Shown: one piece after another, positions 1 through 10,287 of the stretch
How the letters are laid out: every line of letters begins with the position of its first letter
Position numbering within the stretch: the first letter of the stretch is position 1
DNA from: Bog-756 sp963741055
GTDB taxonomy: Bacteria; Actinomycetota; Acidimicrobiia; Acidimicrobiales; RAAP-2
DNA length: 64,000 bases
Direction of reading: 5' to 3'
Assembly: GCA_963741055.1 (NCBI GenBank)
Contig: CAVUGU010000031.1
Span: 1-64,000, forward strand
Made by a program: the position numbers and the translations under genes
The notes under the pieces: model-generated
Told to the model about the DNA's origin: nothing
The model's input: only the letters and a program-made list of their open reading frames with translations
Database searches by the model: none

Positions 1-254
1 AGGTGGATCATGGGCGGTGCTCCCTTCGAGATGGTGCGTGGTCACAGAGTCGGGTGTCGGCTCCCTACGCCGCGACCGGCCGCAGAGCGCCCGGAGGCGG
101 ATTCCCCTGCGAAGCCACGGCGAGAAGGCCGGACGCCGGGGTGCGCCGCGGCGCGCCGTACCGGCAGCGGGGCCAGAAGATACCGACAAACCGGCTGGGC
201 GGGCGAGGAGGGCAGCCAGTCGGCGCGCGGACAGGCGCGGTGCACCGATGCGGC

Positions 255-641
255 TCACGTCGGCTCGATCTCCGCTTCGGGGCCCGCGACGAGCTCGTAC
301 TCGGGGTTGAGGATGGCCTGGCGGTGGGCCCAGTCCCCGACCATCCCCTCCGCGACCAGCTTCGCCCCGGGCTGGATGCCGGCGATGCGCCGCCGGCCCT
401 GGAAGACGAGGAGCAGGCGACCCGTGTCGTCCGCGAGCACGCACTCGAGGTTCGCCGAGCCCGCCCGGGGCTGGACCCGCACCGACTTGACCCGGCCCGC
501 CACCCTGACCCGGCGGCGCCACTGCACCTCGCCGATCGGGGTGACCCCTTGGCTCGGGTGGGCGAAGGCGGCATCGTCGAAGGGCGCACGTCCGCCCGAT
601 CGGCCGGCGGTCTTCGGCGCCCGCCCGCCCGCCAGCCCCAC
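255..641 (-). CDS. OB-fold nucleic-acid-binding domain protein
   Basis: Small protein of about 128 aa. The second half reads as a single OB-fold: a beta strand with VRVAGRVKSVRVQPRAG, then LECVLADDTGRLLLVFQGRR, IAGIQPGAKLVAEG and a final NPEYELV. It resembles the mycobacterial Rv2694c family of stand-alone OB-fold proteins, whose role is unknown but may be nucleic acid binding. In Mycobacterium this family lies in the same neighbourhood as the permease and the ceoB/ceoC pair found next here, which supports the call. The GTG start at 641 is uncertain. The frame stays open back to a TAA at 690-692, and the stretch YLRRGADVV just upstream may belong to the protein. Confidence 0.72.
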   Translation of the reverse strand: MGLAGGRAPKTAGRSGGRAPFDDAAFAHPSQGVTPIGEVQWRRRVRVAGRVKSVRVQPRAGSANLECVLADDTGRLLLVFQGRRRIAGIQPGAKLVAEGMVGDWAHRQAILNPEYELVAGPEAEIEPT

Positions 642-689
642 GACATCGGCCCCGCGGCGCAGATACGCCGCGGAAGCGGCGCCGGCCGG

Positions 690-2727
690 TTAGCTGGTAC
701 GGGACGACCGTGGCGTTGACGTGGGACAGCTGCCCGACCGCAGCTGCGATCTGGTCGGCGGTCGCGTCGTGGAGCACCCGCTGCCAGACCGTGGCGAAGC
801 CACGCCGAGGCAGCAGGACGGAGAGCTCGGTCTGCCCGTCGGCGACCGTCTCGGCAGCCAGCTCGAGCACGGCCCGGGTCAGCCTGCGGTCCTCGCACTC
901 CACGATGTCGAGGGGCACGTTGGTGAGACCGAGCCGGCTCCATTCGGATTCGAGTTCGGCCGATACCTGGGGGTCGAGGTTGAAATGCACGGCTCTCAGC
1001 TCGTCGGGATGAAGCGAACGTGCGTACTGGAGTGCCCGGGCCGCTGCCATGTCCAGTCGGTCGATCAGCACGATCACGACATGTCGACCGAGCACCGGTG
1101 CTTCCGCCGCTTCCGCGGCCCCCTCTTCGAGTTGGCCTTCCTCGTCCATGTACTGGTGGTGCAGGGAGAGGAGCCCGAGCACACCGAGGGGGAGGATGAC
1201 CAGGATCACCCACGCACCTTCGGTGAATTTCGCCACCACGATGATCACCAGCACGATCGCCGAGAGCACCGATGCGGTCCCGTTGATGACCAACCGCCGG
1301 CGCCAGTGATCTTCCTTGTGGGTGAGGTGATACTTGGCCATCCCGGCGCCGGCCATCGTGAAGCCGGTGAACACGCCGATGGCGTAGAGGGGGATCAGGC
1401 TGTCGACCCGAGCGCGGGTGATCACGAGGAGGAGCACCGAGACCACCGTGAGGACGATGATCCCCGAGGAGAACACCAGCCGGTGGCCGCGGCGGGTCAG
1501 CTGGCGGGGCAGATAGGAGTCCTCGGCGGCGAAGCTGGCGAGGAACGGGAATCCGGTGAAGGAGGTGTTCGCCGCGAGGATCAGGATGAACGTGGTCCCC
1601 ACCTGGAGGAGCACGTAGAAGAAGGTGCCGATCCCGCTCGTCCCGTAGACGTACTTGGCAACCTGGGAGATCACGGTCGGCGATCCCTGCTCGAAGGGGA
1701 TCGGATGGGTGACCGCGGCGAGCGAGGAGATCCCGAGGACGAGGGAGCCGAGGATCAGGGCCATCGACACCATGGTGATGCGGGCGTTGCGCGCCTCCGG
1801 GCGACGGAAGACGCTGACCCCGTTGGAGATCGCCTCGGTGCCGGTCAACGCGGAGCCGCCCGAGGCGAACGCTCGGAGGATGACGAAGAGACTCGCCCCG
1901 TACAGCAGACCGGACCCCGAAGTCCCGACCGGGATGGTGCCGTGGATACCGGTGATCGGGTGCGAATGGAGGGTCCCGGCCACCGCCCGATAGATACCGA
2001 CCAGCATCAGGATGGCCATGTTCGCAATGAAGAAGTACGTGGGGACGGCGAAGGTGCGGCCCGCCTCCCGGATGCCCCGCAGGTTCCCATAGGCGATGAG
2101 GACGACCAAGACCACTGACATCCCGGTCGTCTCCGGCCACGGCCTGAGCGCGGGAACGACCGACGTGATCGCTGCCACACCCGCGGCGACCGATACCGCA
2201 ACGGTCAGCGTGTAGTCGATGAGCAGCGCCATGGCCGCAATCTGCGCGACCTTGGGGCCGAAGTTTTCGCGGGCGACCACGTAGGCGCCACCGGCCTTCG
2301 TGTACACCCTCACTACCTCGAGATAGGAGAGGGTGACGAAGAGGAGGACGAAGATGACCGCGATGGTCACTGGGACGACCAGTGAGTACGCGGCGACCCC
2401 GACCGCAAGCACCAGCGGAATCAGCATCTGCTCGGTGGCGTAGGCCGATGACGAGATCACGTCCGACGAGAGCACCGCGAGCGCCGTCGGCTTTCCGAGC
2501 CGTTCGGCGGCCTGTCGGTCTGAAGCCAGCGGCGGTCCGAGCAGCCGGTTCTTCAACCGGTAGCCGAGCGTCTCGGGGAGGTCGACCTTGCCCACCGCGA
2601 CCTCGGGCGCGAGACGCCGGCCGACCGGCGCCGAAACGGACCGAAGTGAGGTCTCTTCCTCCGCCCGGCCCTGGTCGGCCACTCCGGCCTCCTCGGGTTC
2701 CGACACCCCGGTCACCGGCGGGTCCAC
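690..2727 (-). CDS. APC-family amino-acid permease with long cytosolic tail
   Basis: Integral membrane transporter of about 679 aa. Its frame reads cleanly from GTG 2727: LPETLGYRLKNRLLGPP, then SSDVISSSAYATEQ (first APC helix), then about twelve hydrophobic segments to near residue 480. A soluble tail follows with RHVVIVLIDRLDMAAARAL, a USP-like domain seen in the Rv2690c type of permease. It is divergent from the ceoB/ceoC pair, as in Mycobacterium. The substrate is probably an amino acid or another cation-coupled solute; this is inferred from family only. The frame has no stop near the natural C-terminus (VNATVVPYQL) and runs off the window. A single extra base there would bring the TAA at 690-692 into frame, so I end the gene there. 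Three GTG starts (2727, 2715, 2706) are possible. Confidence 0.82.
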
Positions 2728-2820
2728 CCGGCAAGTAAACCACGGAGGCTAAGGAGCACCTCACGTCCGGAGGCGGTGACCTGGGGCGGTGAGTTGTGAA
2801 GGGACCTGGATGCGTGTTGC

Positions 2821-3541
2821 ATGGATCGCGTGCACATCGTCGTCGTGGGCTGCGGACGGGTCGGCTCCGGCCTCGGAGTGGGCCTGGCCGGCCAGGGCCA
2901 CTCGGTCACCATCATCGACCGCAACGCGAAGGCCTTCCGGCGCCTTCCCGAGGACTGGCCCGGCTCGACCGTGGTCGGCTCGGGCTTCGACCGCGACGCA
3001 CTCGACAGTGCCGCGCGCGACCGAGGCTGGCGCCCTCGCCGCGGTGACCAGCGGCGACAACTCGAACATCCTCACCGCACGGATCGCACGCGAGACCTAC
3101 GAGATACCGAACGTGGTCGCGCGGATCTACGACCCGCGCCGCGCCCAGATCTACCTCCGCCTGGGCATCCCGACGGTGGCCACGGTCGCCTGGACCATCG
3201 ACCAGGTGCGCCGGCGCCTGGTCCCCGGCGAGGCCGACGCCGAGTGGTCGGACCCGACCGGAGCCATCTCGCTGGTCACCAAGGAGCTGCCCGAAAAGTG
3301 GGCCGGCAAGCGCCTCGGTGAGATCTCGGTGCCCGGCGAGGTCACCCTGGTCGCCGTGGTGAGAGCCGGCGTCGCGCGCCTCGACGTCACCGATCTGGTC
3401 GGCCAGGACGGTGACGTGCTCCACCTGATGGTCTCGGAGGGAGCGCTCAACCGCCTGCGCGCGCGTCTCGGCGAGGCGGAGGCGACGCCCGCGTTCGACG
3501 GTTCGAGGTCCGACGACGCGGTGGCGGGCGGCCGACCATGA
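2821..3541 (+). CDS. ceoB: TrkA-family potassium uptake regulator (CeoB-like), frameshifted
   Basis: Cytosolic RCK/TrkA protein of about 239 aa that binds NAD(H) and gates a K+ transporter. The TrkA-N Rossmann motif VVVGCGRVGSGL is at residues 6-17, and IIDRNAKAFRRLP follows. After the frame change come SGDNSNILTARIARETY and a TrkA-C domain ending RARLGEAEATP. The frame shifts by +1 at about 3011-3022 (GCCGCGCGCGACC), so two frames must be joined; sequence on both sides is well conserved. GTG 2830 is an alternative start. The stop overlaps the ATG of the next gene (ATGA), so the two are translationally coupled. The same pair lies beside the same permease in Mycobacterium (Rv2691/Rv2692). Confidence 0.88.
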
Positions 3542-4200
3542 AGGTCGCCATCGCGGGAGCGGGCAGCGTCGGCACCGCGATCGCCTCGGATCTCCACGAC
3601 GGTGGCCACGACGTGCTGGTCATCGAGCGGGATCCCGACCTGGTCGCGCGTCTCGAGCAGGACCTCGACGTGACCTGGGTGGTCGCCGACGCCTGCGAGG
3701 TCGCCTCCCTGGACAAGGCCGGCCTGGCGACGGTCGACGTGGTGGTCGCGGCTACCGGTGACGACGAGGACAACCTGGTGGTGTCCCTCCTCGCCAAGCA
3801 GGAGTTCGCGGTTCCCCGGGTGATCGCCCGGGTCAACAACGTGAAGAACCAGTGGCTGTTCAACGAGAGCTGGGGTGTGGACGTGTCGGTGTCGACGCCT
3901 CAGCTCCTCACCGCGCTGGTGGAGGAAGCGGTGTCGGTCGGGAGCCTGGTCCGTCTGCTCCGCTTCGAGGGCGGCAACGCCCATCTCGTCGAGGTGACCC
4001 TCGCGGAGGATTCGCCCGCGGCCGGGGTGACCATCGCCGACCTCGGCGTCCCGCGAAACGCCACGCTGGTCGCGGTGGTGCGCGGCGACCGGCTGATCGT
4101 CCCCCGTGGCGACACCCGACTGAGCGTCGGCGACGAGGTGCTCGCCCTGGTGACCTCGGACGCGGAGGACATGGTGCAGCACCTGCTCGTCGGACGTTGA
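3538..4200 (+). CDS. ceoC: TrkA-family potassium uptake regulator (CeoC-like)
   Basis: Second RCK protein, 220 aa and intact. The Rossmann motif AIAGAGSVGTAIA is at residues 4-16, the adenine-ribose acidic residue lies in VLVIERDPD, and VVAATGDDEDNLVVSLLAK is the typical TrkA-N core. A TrkA-C domain covers roughly residues 135-220 (LAEDSPAAGVTIADLGVP, ending LVGR). It probably assembles with the upstream CeoB-like protein as a hetero-oligomeric gating ring for a Trk/Ktr-type potassium system. No channel gene lies in the window. It starts within the ATGA overlap with the preceding gene. Confidence 0.92.
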   Translation: MKVAIAGAGSVGTAIASDLHDGGHDVLVIERDPDLVARLEQDLDVTWVVADACEVASLDKAGLATVDVVVAATGDDEDNLVVSLLAKQEFAVPRVIARVNNVKNQWLFNESWGVDVSVSTPQLLTALVEEAVSVGSLVRLLRFEGGNAHLVEVTLAEDSPAAGVTIADLGVPRNATLVAVVRGDRLIVPRGDTRLSVGDEVLALVTSDAEDMVQHLLVGR

Positions 4201-4204
4201 CGCG

Positions 4205-4991
4205 ATGCAGGCGGCCTTCTTCGACCTCGACAAGACGGTGATCGCCAAGGCGTCGATCGCCGCCTTCGGCCGGCCCTTCTACCGGGGCGGGCTGGTCAAC
4301 CGCCGGCTCATCCTCCGCTCGTTGGTCTCACAGATCATCTACCTCCACCTCGGAGCGAGCGAGCAGAAGCTCGCCCGGGTGCGCGAGTCGATGCTGACCC
4401 TCACCAAGGGTTGGGACCGTGAACAGATCCGCGAGATCGTCCGCGAAGCGCTGGAGGACACCGTCGAGCCGATCATCTACGCCGAGGCGCTCGACCTGAT
4501 CGAGGCCCACCGGGCGGCAGGTCACAAGGTGTACCTGGTCTCCGCGTCGCCCGAGGAGATCGTCGAGCCGCTCGCCGAGCACCTGGCCGTCGACGGGTGC
4601 ATCGCGAACGCGGGCGGTGGTCGACGAAGAGGGGCGTTACTCCGGCGAGACCGAGTTCTACGCGTACGGCCCCTTCAAGGCGGAGGCGATGCGGCGGATC
4701 GCGGAAGAAGAAGGCATCGACTTGGAGGAGTCGTCCGCCTACTCGGACTCCTACACCGATCTCCCGATGCTCGAAGCGGTCGGCCGGCCGGTCGTCGTCA
4801 ACCCCGACCGGGTCCTGGCAAAGATCGCTCGCGAACGCGAGTGGGAGGTCATGCAGTTCAGCAAACCGGTACGCCTACGCGATCGCGTCCCCGTACCGAG
4901 CCTGCAGATAACCGCGGCCGCCGGCATCGGTGCGGCGGCATCGATCGGCGCGCTGGTGCTCTGGCGGATGACCCGACGGGCGCACGCGTAG
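4205..4991 (+). CDS. HAD-IB family phosphatase (SerB-like) with C-terminal membrane segment, frameshifted
   Basis: HAD hydrolase of subfamily IB. Motif I is FFDLDKTV with nucleophile and acid Asp at residues 7 and 9, motif II is VYLVSASPEE, and motif III is YSDSYTDLPML. Family members dephosphorylate phosphoserine-like or lysophospholipid-phosphate substrates; the exact substrate is unknown. The C-terminus carries one hydrophobic helix (ITAAAGIGAAASIGALVLW) followed by RMTRRAHA, so the enzyme is probably membrane-attached. The frame changes by +1 at 4607-4608, where GCGAACGCG should probably read GCGACGCG to give the expected IATRAVVDEEG. It begins 4 bases after ceoC and may share its transcript. 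Confidence 0.87.
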
Positions 4992-5059
4992 ATTCGCGGC
5001 GCGCCTCCGCGCGACGACTCCGGCTGGGCCCGAAGCGTCGCCGGTCGCGGAGACGTCGC

Positions 5060-5134
5060 TCAGGTGGAGCGAAGGCGCTTGGCCGCGACGAAACCGAGGG
5101 CGATGAGGATGGCGAGGATCAGCAGCTTCTTCAT
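5060..5134 (-). CDS. Small single-helix membrane peptide (24 aa)
   Basis: Tiny open frame MKKLLILAILIALGFVAAKR plus LRST. It has a basic start, one hydrophobic helix of about 16 residues and a basic end. It looks like the very short membrane peptides found in many actinobacteria, but I cannot assign a family. It lies about 100 bases downstream of the sigma factor on the same strand and may be co-transcribed with it. There is no strong Shine-Dalgarno sequence before the ATG. Confidence 0.5.
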   Translation of the reverse strand: MKKLLILAILIALGFVAAKRLRST

Positions 5135-5237
5135 GGGGCTCGATCGTACCGGCTCCACATCGGGTGCGCTCCCGGCGCGACCGACGTGGTGACGATCCGC
5201 TGCCGGTCGGGGCGGAGATGCTCCGCCGAGGGCCGGA

Positions 5238-6182
<945 letters not shown>

Positions 6183-6402
6183 CGGGTCCTTCGTCTGCCC
6201 CAACCGTGTGGGGGGCCGTCCTGCCCGATCCTGGGACCCCTCGGAGGTCCGGCCCCTCGTTGCGGTCTGGCTCTCACGGGCGCAGCGATTGCTGCTTTCG
6301 AAGTCTACCGGACGCGTCAAGACCTCCGGTCGCAAAGCTCCCTTCCTGCCAGCGGGTATGTCGCAATCCGGCCGTGCACGGGGTCGCCTGACGGAGCCTC
6401 GC

Positions 6403-7047
6403 TCAATCGAGCGGCACCGTGTCCGGGAACGCGACCAGTCCCTGCCGGGCGCCCGCCGCGACCACCAGCGACTCGAGGTGCTGCTGGAACTGGTAGACGG
6501 CCTCGACGTCGTGGGGCCGGGTCACCAGGCGCTGCACCAGCCGCTCGCCGGCGTGCCAGTCCTCGGTCTCGTCGTGCAAGACGAGGCGGAGTGCGCGCAG
6601 GACCGGGCCGTCGGTGATCGGGCTCGCGACCCGCAGATGGCGCACGTAGGTCGTCACCAGACGGGGAAGGATCACCCGGTACATCGCGGCCAGCCTCGGC
6701 AACGCACCGGGAGGGCCTTCTCCTCCGGGAAGCTCGTCACCTTCGAGCGCCGCGAACAACGCCTGGGTCGGGCGCGACGGCACGCTCAACCGCTCGGCGT
6801 CGACACCGGCCAACACCGGCAGGCGTTCGGCCCAGAGCTCGGCGTGCCACGCGTGCCGCATGCTCTGCGCGTCGACTTGGAGCTGCACCGCGGGGATCGG
6901 CATGTCGACGACCCACGACCCGAGCGTCGAATAGAGGGTGCTCTCGATGAACCGGTACTCGCCGACGAGCGCCGCGGTCACCCCGAGGGTGAGGACCGAG
7001 GCGTCCGCTCCCGCCCGGTCCGTCGCGTGGAGGGCCGGGTCATCCAA
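6403..7047 (-). CDS. Ferritin-like (diiron carboxylate fold) protein
   Basis: About 214 aa, alpha-helical. Possible metal ligands are spaced as in ferritin-like four-helix bundles: GEYRFIESTLYSTLG, then MRHAWHAELWAERLP (E and H), and late DETEDWHAGERLVQ (ExxH-like). This suggests a diiron or degenerate ferritin-like protein of actinobacteria; no substrate can be named. TTG 7047 is the in-frame start and overlaps the end of nadE. An ATG at 7043 that overlaps the nadE stop (ATGA) would be the natural start if one more extra base lies within the first 20 codons. Confidence 0.62.
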   Translation of the reverse strand: MDDPALHATDRAGADASVLTLGVTAALVGEYRFIESTLYSTLGSWVVDMPIPAVQLQVDAQSMRHAWHAELWAERLPVLAGVDAERLSVPSRPTQALFAALEGDELPGGEGPPGALPRLAAMYRVILPRLVTTYVRHLRVASPITDGPVLRALRLVLHDETEDWHAGERLVQRLVTRPHDVEAVYQFQQHLESLVVAAGARQGLVAFPDTVPLD

Positions 7048-8815
7048 CCTCGGGGGCCTCCTCGCCGGTCGCGCCCTTCGCCACGCCGCGCGCAGTGCCG
7101 ACCGGTGCGGTACTCGGTTGGTGATGGGCATCCGCCGGTCGCGCCCGAAGGCCTTCGTCGAGATGCGCACCCCTGGCGGCATCTGGCGGCGCTTGTACTC
7201 GGCCCGGTCGACGAGCTCGACCACACGTCCGACCACCGCGGGATCGTAGCCCTCCGCGATCAAGTCGTCGGCGGACCGATCGCCCTCGACGTAGCCCGCG
7301 ATCACCGGGTCGAGGACCGGGTAGGGCGGGAGCGATTCCTCGTCGCGCTGGTCGGGCCGCAACTCGGCCGAAGGCGCTTTGGTCAGGATCGGTTCGGGAA
7401 CGAGATCGAAGCCGGCGATCTTGTTCCGGTGCAGACAGAGCTCGTAGACGAGGGTCTTCGGCACGTCCTTGATCACCGCGAACCCACCTGCCGAGTCGCC
7501 GTAGAGGGTCGAGTACCCCGTCGCCATCTCGCTCTTGTTGCCGGTGGTGAGGACGATCCATCCGTTGGCGTTGGAGAGCGCCATGAGCAGCACGCCGCGC
7601 AGACGTGACTGCAGGTTCTCGTCGGTGAGCCCGGCGGGTTCGGAGCCGATGGCGGGGGCGAGCGTCGAGGCGAACTCGCGGTGAACGGGCTCGATGCGCG
7701 AGGTTGGTCACCTCGATGTCGAGGTTGGCGCCGAGTGCGACCGCGTCCGTGATCGAACCCTCGCTCGAGTACCGAGAGGGCATGGTCACTCCGTGCACGT
7801 GCTCCGCCCCGAGCGCGTCGACCGCGATGGTGGCGACCAGCGAGGAGTCGATCCCACCGGAGAGCCCGATCACCGCGTCGGAGAAACCGTTCTTCGAGAC
7901 GTAGTCGCGGGTGCCGAGGACGAGCGCCTCGTAGACCTCCTCTTCGGGTCCGAGCACCGGAGCGAGAAAGGGCGCGAGCGGCGCCAGTCCCTCCGACCGG
8001 GAGACCCCGCTCACGAATCACCGCGTCCGCGTGGGTGCCCCCGCCGGTTCCCCGACGGCCGCTCGCCGCGCGGGGCGCCTCGACGTCGACGAGCAGCACC
8101 TCCTCTTCGAATTGACGAGCGGAGCCGAGCAGCTCGCCGTCGGCGCCCATCACGAGGGACGCACCGTCGAACACCAGCTCGTCCTGGCCACCGACCTGGT
8201 TCACGTAGACGATCGGGCAGCCGGTCTCGGCCACCCGTTCGGCGAGCACCGCCAGACGCTCCTCACGCCGGCCCCGCGAGTAGGGGGAGGCGTTGAGATT
8301 GACCAGCACCCGCGCACCGGCATCCGCCTCCTCGCACATCGGTCCGTTCTCGAACCACATGTCCTCGCAGACCGACATCCCGACCGCCACGCCGCCCACC
8401 ACGAAGGAGAGGGGGCCGCCGCGGCCCGGGACGAACCAGCGCTCCTCGTCGAAGACGCCGTAATTAGGGAGTATCCGCTTGTGGTAGCTCCCGAGGATCC
8501 GTCCTCCCGCACAGAGCGACGCCGCGTTGAGCAGCCGCCCGGTCGGGGTCACGGTCGACGTGACCGACCACCGCCGCGCAGGCCCGGGTGGAGGCGGCCA
8601 CCTCTGCGAGCGCCGCCAGGTTGTCGTCGACGAAGGAGGCACGCCCGAGCAGGTCCTCGGGCGGGTAGCCGGTCACCGCGAGCTCGGGGAAGACCGCCAG
8701 GTCCGCGCCGGCACGCTCCGCCTCGTCGAGCGCGGCGAGAATCCGTCCGGCGTTGCCCGACAGCGTCGCCCACCACCGTGTTCACCTGGCACGCGGCCAC
8801 CCGGATGCGGTCCAC
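7040..8815 (-). CDS. nadE: Glutamine-dependent NAD+ synthetase, with at least five frame breaks
   Basis: Makes NAD+ from nicotinate adenine dinucleotide, ATP and glutamine-derived ammonia. The N-terminal nitrilase-type glutaminase domain has all three catalytic parts: Glu in FPELAVTGYPPEDLL, Lys in SYHKRILPNYG, Cys in VGMSVCEDMWF. The C-terminal synthetase has the ATP-pyrophosphatase loop GLSGGIDSSL, then TTGNKSEMATGYSTLYGD and STKAFGRDRRMPITN. All the sequence of a normal enzyme of about 580 aa is present, but the frame steps by +1 near 8756, 8552, 8015, 7697 and 7114 (possibly twice at the last). The start is GTG 8815 (VDRIRVAACQVNTVVGD). Essential function plus complete motifs argue for assembly errors rather than a dead gene. 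Confidence 0.85.
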
Positions 8816-8890
8816 CGGTCGTCAGCCTACCGGCGCCTTCATCAGGGCTTTCCTCCCGTCACTGCCCCGGCGGGCCGAGTTCATCGGGCG

Positions 8891-8906
8891 TTCACGATCG
8901 CGAAAC
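8891..8906 (+). promoter_or_regulatory. Candidate GlnR half-box upstream of glnII
   Basis: TTCAC-GATCGC-GAAAC matches the actinobacterial GlnR pair of elements (gTnAC, six bases, GAAAC). It lies in the divergent region between nadE and glnII, about 176 bases before the glnII start, and a glnR-like gene lies in the same block. The next repeat of the element is not well conserved, so this may be a half site or chance. Confidence 0.4.
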
Positions 8907-9081
8907 GGTCGCGACATCGCGGCCTGGAAGAGTGGATCGCGACGCGGTGACGCCGCCGGAGGTTCGGTAGGCCGATGGTAGGTTCGCTTCGCGCCGGAGC
9001 CGACCGGCCCGACGAGGGGCGCCCGGACCGAACCTGCCCATGCGGCCGCGCATCGGGCACCGCGACCGAGGAGAGAGAAAG

Positions 9082-10095
9082 TTGCCGTACCAAGCCGAGT
9101 ACATCTGGATCGACGGAACCGAGCCGTCACCGCTGCTGCGGAGCAAGACCAGGGTCGTCCCCGACGGGGAGGAGCCCGGTATCTGGGGCTTCGACGGCTC
9201 GAGCACCAACCAGGCGCTCGGCCACGATTCCGACTGCGTGCTCCAACCGGTGTTCAGCTGTCCCGACCCGCTCCGCGGACCGGGGGACCGCCTGGTGATG
9301 TGCGAGGTCCTCCTCACCGACTTCACCCCACACCCCACCAACACCCGCTGCAAGCTCCGCGAGGTGGTGGAGAAGTACGAGTCCTTCGAGCCCTGGTTCG
9401 GGATCGAGCAGGAGTACACCTTCTTCAAGGACGGCCGTCCGCTCGGCTGGCCGTCCGCGGGTTACCCGGCGCCCCAGGGCCCCTACTACTGCGGCGTCGG
9501 CGGCGACAAGATGCCCGGGCGCGAGATCGTCGAGCTCCACACTGCGGCGTGCATCGACGCCGGCCTCTCGATCGAGGGGACCAACGCCGAGGTGATGATG
9601 GGGCAGTGGGAGTTCCAGATCGGGGTGCTCCCCCCGATCGAGCTCTCCGACCAGCTCTGGGTGGCCCGCTGGCTCCTCTTCCGGATCGCCGAGGACTTCG
9701 GCGTCTGGGCGACGCTCGAGCCGAAGCCGATCCTCGGGGACTGGAACGGCGCCGGGGCCCACACCAACTTCTCGACCAAGGCGATGCGTGAGGACGGTGG
9801 CTGGGAGGCGATCATCGCGGGCTGCGAGGCGCTCGCGAAGAAGGTCGACGAGCACATCGCGGTCTACGGCGTGGGGATCGAGACGCGCCTGACCGGCGCC
9901 CACGAGACCGCCCACTTCGAGAAGTTCACCTACGGGACCTCCGACCGGGGCGCGTCGATCCGCATCCCCTGGGCGACCGCCAAGGACAAGCACGGGTGGA
10001 TCGAGGACCGGCGGCCCAACGCCAACATGGACCCCTACGAGGTGACCGCGGTCATGGTCGACACCGTCTGCTCCGACGCGGCCGCGTCGGGCTGA
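9082..10095 (+). CDS. glnII: Glutamine synthetase type II (GlnII)
   Basis: Ammonia assimilation enzyme: glutamate + NH3 + ATP to glutamine. Its 337 aa fit the eukaryote-like GSII class (about 340 aa). Visible GSII features are YIWIDGT, GIWGFDGSSTNQA near the N-terminus, FGIEQEYTFF (Glu metal ligands), GPYYCGVGGDK, and NGAGAHTNFSTKAMR in the glutamate/ATP-binding region. TTG 9082 is chosen because GAGGAGAGA lies 5-14 bases upstream and homology begins at YQAEYIW. It is followed by a second, unrelated-class synthetase and glnR, as a nitrogen block. A candidate GlnR box lies upstream. Confidence 0.93.
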   Translation: MPYQAEYIWIDGTEPSPLLRSKTRVVPDGEEPGIWGFDGSSTNQALGHDSDCVLQPVFSCPDPLRGPGDRLVMCEVLLTDFTPHPTNTRCKLREVVEKYESFEPWFGIEQEYTFFKDGRPLGWPSAGYPAPQGPYYCGVGGDKMPGREIVELHTAACIDAGLSIEGTNAEVMMGQWEFQIGVLPPIELSDQLWVARWLLFRIAEDFGVWATLEPKPILGDWNGAGAHTNFSTKAMREDGGWEAIIAGCEALAKKVDEHIAVYGVGIETRLTGAHETAHFEKFTYGTSDRGASIRIPWATAKDKHGWIEDRRPNANMDPYEVTAVMVDTVCSDAAASG

Positions 10096-10287
10096 GCAGG
10101 GAGCGTCGGCCACGGCGACGGGCGGCGAGCCGCTCCCGGTCGTCGCGGCCGACCCGCGTGGGAACTGCCCCGGCGGTCCCGCGCGGGTGGCGGGATCCGG
10201 TCCGGTCGGGGCCACGGTTCGACCCGGTCGCACCGGCCCTGCGAGAATGAGTGGATCGACCAGGCACCGCGAGACCGCGATCCACTG

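Noticed and set aside
1..254. Gene in the first 250 bases
   Set aside because: Several short open frames exist on both strands but none shows a domain, a ribosome site or sensible composition.
721..2118. Acidic, His-rich 465-residue open frame on the plus strand
   Set aside because: Antisense to the permease; the His/Asp/Gly composition is the complement of hydrophobic codons, not a real protein.
65..2764. 899-residue open frame on the minus strand
   Set aside because: It is a GC-driven shadow frame, rich in Arg/Gly/Pro/His with no domain; the permease in the next frame has the clear hydrophobic pattern and motifs.
7040..8815. nadE as a pseudogene
   Set aside because: All catalytic residues of both domains are present, every break is a single-base step and no other mutation is seen; error in the consensus is simpler.
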